This document shows, piece by piece, positions 33,625 to 39,464 of a stretch of DNA of 64,000 nt (within the stretch, counting starts at the first letter, position 1; each line of letters starts with the position of its first letter). Position numbers and translations under genes: made by a program. The DNA comes from Alloacidobacterium sp035547425 (GTDB taxonomy: Bacteria; Acidobacteriota; Terriglobia; Terriglobales; Acidobacteriaceae), in the NCBI GenBank assembly GCA_035547425.1, contig DASZUU010000026.1, positions 55,134-119,133 on the forward strand, in the 5' to 3' direction. The notes under the pieces were generated by a model. That model was not told the origin of the DNA. It saw only the letters and a list, made by a program, of their open reading frames with translations, and ran no database searches.

Positions 33625-34323
33625 GTGAAGTCTGCGGTTGCTATTCGGCACGTTCATTTCGAGGGTCTTGGATCGCTCGCGTTCGTTCTAATGGAGCTTG
33701 GATACAACATCACCTATTTAGATGTCGGCAAAGATGATTTCTCCTCTCTCAATGTTCTCGAGCCTGATTTACTTGTAATGTTGGGCGCGCCCGTTGGCGT
33801 ATATGAAGAAGATCAATATCCATTTCTGGTAACAGAGCGCAATCTGCTCGCAAAACGATTGCAAGCCAATCTTCCGACGCTCGGCATTTGCCTGGGCGCG
33901 CAACAGATTGCTTACACGCTGGGCGCGAATGTAGCCTTCAGCGGGCATAAAGAGATCGGATTCGCTCCGGTGGAACTTACGGCTGAAGGCCGAGCAGGAC
34001 TGTTACGGCATCTCGAGGCTGTAGCTGTTCTGCACTGGCATGGCGATATGTTTGAAATTCCCGCGGGCGCTCTTCGATTAGCCGGCACAGCACTATGTCG
34101 TAATCAGGCATTTTCACTGGGACGCAATGTGTTAGGCCTGCAGTTTCATCCTGAGGTCGATGATGCGCATGCGCTCGAAGCGTGGCTGGTAGGTCACGCT
34201 TCGGAGCTGGCTTCAGCAAAGATCGATCCGCGCGCCATCCGCGAGGATGCAAAACGCTGCATTGCTCCACTTCGCGTTGCTGCGCAGAAATTATTCAAGG
34301 AATGGTTAGAGCAGTTGGAGTGA
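33625..34323 (+). CDS. Class I glutamine amidotransferase (GuaA N-terminal-like)
   Basis: A 232-residue stand-alone GATase1 domain with the nucleophile in LGICLGAQQ and the His-Glu pair in LQFHPEVD. The synthetase partner is absent, as in YfeJ-like or gamma-glutamyl hydrolase-type proteins, so it may act on its own or with an unlinked partner. The GTG at 33625 follows AAGGAG and starts directly at the first beta strand (MKSAVAIRHV); the longer frame would overlap the GAF gene. It is co-directional with the GAF gene, with a 20-bp gap. The function is not known. Confidence 0.75.
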   Translation: MKSAVAIRHVHFEGLGSLAFVLMELGYNITYLDVGKDDFSSLNVLEPDLLVMLGAPVGVYEEDQYPFLVTERNLLAKRLQANLPTLGICLGAQQIAYTLGANVAFSGHKEIGFAPVELTAEGRAGLLRHLEAVAVLHWHGDMFEIPAGALRLAGTALCRNQAFSLGRNVLGLQFHPEVDDAHALEAWLVGHASELASAKIDPRAIREDAKRCIAPLRVAAQKLFKEWLEQLE

Positions 34324-34335
34324 GTCACATCGGCG

Positions 34336-34740
34336 CTACGAATGGCGCTTATTTTTCCCTGAAGGAACCACGACCACAGGCCGCCGCAATGGAACCATGG
34401 CAGAGCCCTGCTGGAATCCCTGCTGCATCCGGTTCAGCATCTCGGTGCGGACGTAATCTACGAAGCCCGTCATCTGGCGATTCATCTCTTCCATGCGTTC
34501 GCGCATCTGCAGAATAATGGCGATGCCTGCGATGTTTACGCCAAGGTCGCGCGCCAGGTTCAGAATAAACTCCAACCGCTCCAGATCTTCATCCGTATAA
34601 AGGCGCGTATTGCCCTCGGTGCGCGATGGTTTGAGCAGGCCTTCGCGCTCATAGAGTCGCAGGGTTTGTGGATGAATGCCGTACATCTCAGCTACGGCTG
34701 AGATCATGTAAGCGCCCTTGGATTTACGTTTCGTCGGCAT
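34336..34740 (-). CDS. hspR: MerR-family heat-shock repressor HspR
   Basis: A 134-residue protein with MISAVAEMYGIHPQTLRLYE (helix-turn-helix) and EGNTRLYTDEDLERLEFILNL, the characteristic HspR wording, and a coiled dimerisation helix (QMRERMEEMNRQM). HspR represses chaperone operons by binding HAIR inverted repeats, with DnaK as co-repressor in actinobacteria. It is the third gene of a dnaJ-orf-hspR operon, so it probably controls its own operon. Confidence 0.88.
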   Translation of the reverse strand: MPTKRKSKGAYMISAVAEMYGIHPQTLRLYEREGLLKPSRTEGNTRLYTDEDLERLEFILNLARDLGVNIAGIAIILQMRERMEEMNRQMTGFVDYVRTEMLNRMQQGFQQGSAMVPLRRPVVVVPSGKNKRHS

Positions 34741-34746
34741 CGTTTT

Positions 34747-35205
34747 CTATCGTGCGAAAAATCGCGTTACTCCATCCTGAATCTGCACTGCTCCAAATCG
34801 AATATGTCGCGGAAGCAGGCGGAAGAACTGTCCTCCACCTATTCTGTAAGGCACAAAGGCTTTCACACAGTACCCAGTTTGATGCTCAATCTCCACCATC
34901 AACGCATCGGTAAAGCCTTCTGCCGAAGGCTTGCCCATGGTCACATTCGCCGCGGTCGCCGCCGCCAGAATCTCTCTCTTCCCGCCTCGCTCCGTCAGCT
35001 GCTTCTGCAGCAACTCCAGCAGCATCGCCGGGTCCGGGGGCAACTCCTTGTGCGCGGTCGTCTCGTTTACCAACTCGCGCTGCGGGCTCAGCGAGAATGC
35101 GAATGGTCCGAACTCCCCGTAACGCTTCAACATGCGCCGCGCATAGTTCACGCACATGTTCAGCAGCTCGTTCGCATCCTCGTGCGTCTGTGTATCCTCC
35201 GCCAT
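34747..35205 (-). CDS. Conserved-looking protein between dnaJ and hspR, function unknown
   Basis: A 152-residue soluble protein beginning MAEDTQTHEDANELLNMCVNYARRMLKRYGEFGPFAFSL. It has no signal peptide or membrane segment, and the C-terminal part (EIEHQTGYCVKAFVPYRIGGGQFFRLLP) looks like a small alpha/beta fold. I do not recognise a named family. Its ATG overlaps the dnaJ stop (TAATG), so it is translationally coupled to dnaJ, and hspR starts 6 bp after it. A role in chaperone function or its regulation is suggested by context only. An in-frame ATG at 35220 is the alternative start. Confidence 0.75.
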   Translation of the reverse strand: MAEDTQTHEDANELLNMCVNYARRMLKRYGEFGPFAFSLSPQRELVNETTAHKELPPDPAMLLELLQKQLTERGGKREILAAATAANVTMGKPSAEGFTDALMVEIEHQTGYCVKAFVPYRIGGGQFFRLLPRHIRFGAVQIQDGVTRFFAR

Positions 35206-36386
35206 TACAGCTTGCTCCAAATCACCTGTCGCGGGTCGTCAGGATTTAGCTTGGCAAATTCGCGCAGAATTTCTTTCGAGCGCTCATCCTGCACGTGCGG
35301 AACAGCGATTTCTACGGTCACGATTTCATCGCCGCGCACGCCTTCGCGCGTTGCTGAAGGCACTCCACGCTCGCGCATGCGAAGTTTTTGCCCGGACTGC
35401 GTTGCCGGAGGAATCTTCAACTGTGCGCGGCCATCGATGGTCGGCACCTCGATTTTTGCTCCGAGGGAGGCTTCCGTCATCGTGACAGGAACGGTGATGT
35501 GGATGTCGTCAGCCTGCCGCGTAAATACTGGATGCGTGCCCGTCTTCACGATCAGGTAAAGGTCGCCCGCAGGGCCGCCATTCGTTCCCGCATTGCCTTT
35601 TCCTGCAAGCCGGATACGCTGACCATCGCGGGTGCCCGGCTTGATGCGGAAATCGATATGCTCCGTGCGTGTCACCGTCCCCTGACCATGACACGTCGGG
35701 CAGGCGTTTTGTACTTTACCGGAGCCGCCGCAGCGAGGGCATTGAATATTGAACTTCATCCGGCCACCCATCTGCTGCACCTGGCCGGTTCCGTGGCACT
35801 CCGGACAAGTGTGCGGGCCGCCCACGGTTGCTTTTCCCTTGCATGTAGGGCAGGTTTCCTGGCGCTGAATATCGAGCCGTGTAGTGCCGCCGCGAATGGC
35901 GGTCCAGAAGTCGACCGTAATCTGGTATTCGAGGTCGGTTCCCGGTTCAGGGCCTCGCTTGTGGCGTCCCTCCTGATTGAAAATGCCGGAAAAAATATCG
36001 CGGAAGCCGCCCCAGCTGCTACCCGATTGAGCGCCGCCAGGCTGGGCAGCGTAATCTGAGAAGTCAAAACCGCCAAAATCAAAAGGAACTTCCTGTCCCT
36101 GGGCGCCGGCGCCATATCCGCCGCGGGCTGCGGCTTCTGCGGCAGCAGGGTCAATCTGATCGGAATAGAAGCCGAATTGGTCGTAAATTTTGCGCTTTTT
36201 CTCGTCGCTGAGAATGTCGTTGGCTTCCGAAATTTCCTTGAATTTTTCTTCGGCTTTTTTATCTCCCGGATTGACGTCGGGATGGTATTTCCGCGCCAAC
36301 TTACGGAAAGCCTTGCGGATATCGTCGGCTGTAGCCGTTTTTTTCACGCCGAGAGTGGCGTAATAATCTTTATGTGTTGGAGGCAT
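35205..36386 (-). CDS. dnaJ: Chaperone DnaJ
   Basis: A 393-residue co-chaperone of DnaK. It has the J domain (residues 6-72, HPD in KYHPDVNPGD), a Gly/Phe-rich linker (about 88-140) and four zinc-binding repeats: CPTCKGKA, CPECHGTG, CPRCGGSG and CPTCHGQG (the first deviates from CxxCxGxG at its last position). A substrate-binding C-terminus follows. It heads an operon with an unknown gene and hspR. No dnaK or grpE is adjacent. An inverted repeat and a HAIR-like site lie upstream. Confidence 0.95.
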   Translation of the reverse strand: MPPTHKDYYATLGVKKTATADDIRKAFRKLARKYHPDVNPGDKKAEEKFKEISEANDILSDEKKRKIYDQFGFYSDQIDPAAAEAAARGGYGAGAQGQEVPFDFGGFDFSDYAAQPGGAQSGSSWGGFRDIFSGIFNQEGRHKRGPEPGTDLEYQITVDFWTAIRGGTTRLDIQRQETCPTCKGKATVGGPHTCPECHGTGQVQQMGGRMKFNIQCPRCGGSGKVQNACPTCHGQGTVTRTEHIDFRIKPGTRDGQRIRLAGKGNAGTNGGPAGDLYLIVKTGTHPVFTRQADDIHITVPVTMTEASLGAKIEVPTIDGRAQLKIPPATQSGQKLRMRERGVPSATREGVRGDEIVTVEIAVPHVQDERSKEILREFAKLNPDDPRQVIWSKL

Positions 36387-36430
36387 TGTTTTTACTCTTG
36401 CCTTGCATTCAGGGATATGAGCGATTCAAT

Positions 36431-36478
36431 CTCATCCCCTGTTCCTCATCGTACAGGGATGAGCCTATCTCACTCAAC
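36431..36478 (-). promoter_or_regulatory. Inverted repeat and HAIR-like element upstream of dnaJ
   Basis: CTCATCCCCTGT (36431-36442) and ACAGGGATGAG (36453-36463) form an 11-bp inverted repeat with one bulged C. Overlapping it, GATGAGC-N7-ACTCAAC (36458-36478) matches the actinobacterial HAIR consensus CTTGAGT-N7-ACTCAAG at 10 of 14 positions. Both are 45-92 bp upstream of dnaJ, consistent with control by the HspR encoded in the operon. Confidence 0.45.
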
Positions 36479-36549
36479 ATAGATGCGTCTTCTAAGTTAG
36501 AAGTCGCAGGTCTGCTCGGTAGCATTTTGGGAAGTGAATTGTAATAACT

Positions 36550-37185
36550 TTATTCTTTTGTACTGCTTGAAGAAGCAACTACGTTTTTGGCCAGCTGCCG
36601 GGAAGGGCATTCTGCCAGCTCACAAACCTGGCGCTGGGCGAGAGTATGCAGAAGCTGCTTACGAGTGTCGCCGGGGGGCATGGCATCGAGGACTTCGCGG
36701 CGTAGCTCCCCCAGATTTTTAAGCCAGGAGCCCAGGTCCGAGGGAAGATTTTCATCAATTTCCCTGCGAAGCTGTTGCGCCAGCGCAGGGCTTTCGCCGG
36801 CGGTGGAGATAGCGATTTGCAGATCACCGCGGCGGACAATGGAAGGGAAGTAGAAGTCGCAGTTTGGCGGATCATCGACGGCATTGCAGATGATGTTACG
36901 GCGTTGCGCTTCACGGAAAACAGCGGCGTTCACTTCAGGAAGGTTCGTGGCCGCGACTACGAGGAAGTTGTCATCGAGATCGCTCGGTCTGAATTCGCGT
37001 TGGAGCCAAAAAAAGCGGCCGGACAGGGCCATTTTTATGAGATCAGGCCTGGCTTCAGGGGCGACTACGGTAACTACGGCATCGGCTGCGAGCAGGCTAT
37101 GAATTTTCGATTCTGCAATCTCTCCAGCGCCGACGACCAGACATCGCCGGCCGTCGAGCTTAAAGAAGATGGGAAAAAGACTCAA
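36550..37185 (-). CDS. Precorrin-2 dehydrogenase / sirohydrochlorin ferrochelatase (CysG N-terminal/Met8 type)
   Basis: A 211-residue protein with the NAD-binding motif VVGAGEIAESKIHSLL, FLVVAATNLPEVN, NAVDDPPNCDFYFPSIV and ISTAGESPALAQQLR, as in the CysG N-terminal half. It oxidises precorrin-2 and inserts iron to give siroheme. The uroporphyrinogen methyltransferase half of CysG is absent and must be encoded elsewhere. Its ATG overlaps the reductase stop by 4 bp, and siroheme is the cofactor of that reductase. Confidence 0.9.
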   Translation of the reverse strand: MSLFPIFFKLDGRRCLVVGAGEIAESKIHSLLAADAVVTVVAPEARPDLIKMALSGRFFWLQREFRPSDLDDNFLVVAATNLPEVNAAVFREAQRRNIICNAVDDPPNCDFYFPSIVRRGDLQIAISTAGESPALAQQLRREIDENLPSDLGSWLKNLGELRREVLDAMPPGDTRKQLLHTLAQRQVCELAECPSRQLAKNVVASSSSTKE

Positions 37186-38885
37186 CCTGCCACTCCATGA
37201 GGAACCGGCCCGGTGGGTAGATCCCGGGCTACGGCTTCAGCATACGCGCCGGAGAGGCGATTGCGCAGCTCTTCTTCTGAGTGGCGTCCAAAATAGGCAC
37301 GCAGATTTTCTCCCGAGCTGCGCTCCGAGAGGTAAGCACGCAGCAGTCGGGCAATGGCTTCCGGTGCTTCGGTGGCGGCAACGCGGTAGCCTACCTGGCG
37401 GGCGATGCCGGCATGCTTGCCGACGGCTCCGCCGACGCAGAAGTAGTAGGCGTCGACCATTTTGCCGTCCTGCTTGATCTTCTTGCCTTCGAGGCCGATG
37501 TCGGCGATCCAGTGCTGGCCGCAGCCGTTGGGGCAGCCGGTAACGTTCAGCTTTAACTGCTCATCGAATTGCGGAACCAGCTCTTCCAGCTCTTCGACGA
37601 GCCAGCGGGTGAAGCCCTTGGTTTCGGTGATCGCAAGCTTGCAGAATTCCGTGCCGGTGCAGGCTATGGCTCCGCGCCAGAAGGTGGATCCCTCGACACG
37701 AAAGCCGATTTTTCCGATTTCTTCGGCCAGTTCGCCGGCCCTGGCTGTGGGGATGTCGACGAAGATGAGGTTCTGCATGACGGTGGCACGGAGGTTGCCG
37801 GAGCCGTAGCGCTCGGCGAGATCGGCGGCGGCGGCCAGCTGGTCGCCGGAGAGGCGTCCGCGCAACACCGAGGCGCCCACGTAGCTCACGCCGTCCTGCT
37901 TCTGGCGATGGATGCCGACGTGGTCGCGGAGAACGTCATCGGGGACTGCATCGGGAACGCCGGGATCGAGCTTGTAGCCGAGACGAGCTTCCAACTCCCG
38001 CAGGAAGCTCTCCGGGGTCCAGCCTTCGCGGGTGAAGAGGTATTTGAGGCGGGCACGGTCGCGGCTTTCGCGCAGCACCTGCTGATCGCGGAATATCTCG
38101 GCCACGACGCGGACGGCATCGAACGCCTGATCCGGCTTGATGAAGGCGTCGAGCTTGACGGCGAGGTGCGGTTGATTGGAAAGGCCACCGCCGACGTGCA
38201 GGGTATAGCCGATTTCATCTCCCCGACGAACGGCGGTAAGGGCTACGTCATTCAGCTCAGGGTAATTGCACCACGAGGAGCAGCCGGTCACGGAAATTTT
38301 AAATTTACGCGGCAGGTTAACGAATTCGGGGTTGGCGATGAGCTTGCGGGCGATTTCACGGGCCAGGGGGGATGCGTCGATGAGCTCTTCGTGGTCGATG
38401 CCGGCGAGCGGGCAGCCAGTGACGTTACGCACGACGTCGCCGCAGGCTCCCTTGGGGGAGAGGCCGATGGCGTCGAGGGCATCGACGATCTCGGGTAGCG
38501 ATTCGATGGTAAGCCAGTGGAGCTGGATGTTCTGGCGGACGGTGATGTCGGCCAGATTGCGGGCGTACTTGCGGGTGAGGTCGGCGATGACGCGGAGCTG
38601 GCTGGAGGTGACCATGCCGTTGGGGATGCCAATGCGCATCATGAAGTAGTCGGAGGCGAGGCCTTCTCCGCCTTTGCCGCCGACGGCTCCGACGCCGTCG
38701 CCCTGCGTGTAAACGCCCCACCATTTGAAGTAGGCAGAAGCCCACTCGGGAACGACGCTGGAGCGACCCCGGCGTGCGAACTCACGCACTTCGTTAAATG
38801 CTTCCCAGGGGTTCTTTTCGCGCTTTAAGCGCTCCATTTTCTGCGCTTTCGTTTCTTTGGGGGCAACAGCTGTATCGATCATCAT
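37182..38885 (-). CDS. Siroheme- and 4Fe-4S-dependent sulfite/nitrite reductase
   Basis: A 567-residue reductase of the ferredoxin-dependent type, with two ferredoxin-like half domains and two siroheme/4Fe-4S domains. The cluster cysteines are C409-x5-C415 (CTGTEFC) and C451-x3-C455 (CPNGC). The family covers six-electron sulfite-to-sulfide and nitrite-to-ammonia reduction, and sequence alone does not separate them. The Cys-rich leader peptide and terminator immediately upstream favour sulfite reduction for cysteine synthesis. It is the first gene of the operon with the siroheme synthase. Confidence 0.9.
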   Translation of the reverse strand: MMIDTAVAPKETKAQKMERLKREKNPWEAFNEVREFARRGRSSVVPEWASAYFKWWGVYTQGDGVGAVGGKGGEGLASDYFMMRIGIPNGMVTSSQLRVIADLTRKYARNLADITVRQNIQLHWLTIESLPEIVDALDAIGLSPKGACGDVVRNVTGCPLAGIDHEELIDASPLAREIARKLIANPEFVNLPRKFKISVTGCSSWCNYPELNDVALTAVRRGDEIGYTLHVGGGLSNQPHLAVKLDAFIKPDQAFDAVRVVAEIFRDQQVLRESRDRARLKYLFTREGWTPESFLRELEARLGYKLDPGVPDAVPDDVLRDHVGIHRQKQDGVSYVGASVLRGRLSGDQLAAAADLAERYGSGNLRATVMQNLIFVDIPTARAGELAEEIGKIGFRVEGSTFWRGAIACTGTEFCKLAITETKGFTRWLVEELEELVPQFDEQLKLNVTGCPNGCGQHWIADIGLEGKKIKQDGKMVDAYYFCVGGAVGKHAGIARQVGYRVAATEAPEAIARLLRAYLSERSSGENLRAYFGRHSEEELRNRLSGAYAEAVARDLPTGPVPHGVAG

Positions 38886-38907
38886 TTACCTGTTTTTGAG
38901 AGATAAG

Positions 38908-38941
38908 AAAAAACCCGCGTCAGTGTGGACTGATTCGCGGG
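38908..38941 (-). terminator. Attenuator terminator in the reductase leader
   Basis: On the minus strand, CCCGCG-aa-TCAGT pairs with ACTGA-CGCGGG around a CCAC loop and is followed by six T (38913-38908). It ends only 22 bp before the reductase ATG and lies within that gene's own leader, so it acts as a conditional rather than final terminator. Confidence 0.88.
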
Positions 38942-38977
38942 CCTTAAGATGAATTTGAGCTTATTCTGTTCGCTTCG

Positions 38978-39049
38978 CTATTCACTCAGGGTCCGGCGCA
39001 CGCAAGGACAACAGGTACAGGTAGCTGCCGGAATTGAGGAGTGGAACAT
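38978..39049 (-). CDS. Cys-rich leader peptide (putative cysteine-sensing attenuator ORF)
   Basis: A 23-codon ORF with ATG at 39049 and TAG at 38980-38978. It begins MFHSSIPAAT and then has Cys at positions 11, 13, 14 and 16 (TCTCCPC), ending VRRTLSE. Four Cys in 23 codons is far above chance. There is no spaced Shine-Dalgarno; GAGG abuts the ATG, and the predicted transcription start is at or 1-2 bases before it, so translation is probably leaderless. CCGGC (39031-39027) and GCCGG (38997-38993) can pair around the Cys codons. The terminator follows 36 bases after the stop. Ribosome stalling at Cys codons when cysteine is scarce is the inferred signal. Confidence 0.72.
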   Translation of the reverse strand: MFHSSIPAATCTCCPCVRRTLSE

Positions 39050-39056
39050 CCTCTAT

Positions 39057-39086
39057 AGATTAGTCTTTTGCGGGATCGGCAGTCAA
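39057..39086 (-). promoter_or_regulatory. Promoter of the leader peptide-reductase operon
   Basis: On the minus strand, -35 TTGACT (39086-39081), an 18-bp spacer and -10 TAATCT (39062-39057) precede the leader ATG, whose A is 8 bases after the -10. The -35 is identical to that of the nrdAB promoter and the spacer has the same length. Confidence 0.55.
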
Positions 39087-39216
39087 GAAAGACCCCTCTC
39101 CTTCATCTTGTACGGGATTCTTTATTTTCTATTAGTTACGAAAGGGCTCCTGTTTTGTTCGATTTAGGTCGTATTCGCATATAGCTACGTAGTCAATATG
39201 AGACTTATAAGCATAT

Positions 39217-39329
39217 TTGTCATCCCGACCGAAGTGGAGGGATCTGCAGTTCTGCCCATGCGGACGTGAACTGCAGGTTTCTCCACTCCGCAGGACCCAA
39301 AAACGGTCCTGCTCCGGTCGAAATGACAA
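39217..39329. repeat. Large palindromic intergenic repeat, second family
   Basis: A 113-bp element with outer arms TTGTCAT-ccc-GACCG (39217-39231) and CGGTC-gaa-ATGACAA (39315-39329). Inner arms are CTGCAGTT (39244-39251) and AACTGCAG (39269-39276), plus a side hairpin GCAGGACC (39290-39297) / GGTCCTGC (39305-39312). It would form a branched structure. Its ends share the 'ATGACAA' motif with the other repeat family. Confidence 0.75.
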
Positions 39330-39378
39330 GTGTTCTCGTTATCTATATGTCGATACGACTTAGATGTTTATGAGCAAC

Positions 39379-39410
39379 AAAAAAAGGACACGATTTGTGG
39401 TCGTGTCCTT
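39379..39410 (-). terminator. Rho-independent terminator after the TonB receptor gene
   Basis: AAGGACACGA pairs with TCGTGTCCTT (10 bp) around a 7-base loop. On the minus strand it is followed by a run of at least six T. It closes the TonB receptor transcript and isolates the reductase promoter downstream. Confidence 0.9.
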
Positions 39411-39464
39411 ATCTGTATTTCATCGGATTGGATTTATTTTCCTGCCACTCTCCAATCGTCGCTT

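Noticed and set aside
38941..39060. SAM or other known riboswitch in the reductase leader
   Set aside because: No SAM-I, SAM-II or cobalamin core sequences are present. The Cys-rich ORF and terminator explain the leader better.
38949..39167. Plus-strand ORF of 72 codons across the reductase leader
   Set aside because: It lies opposite the Cys-rich leader ORF, has no ribosome-binding site, and runs across that operon's promoter.
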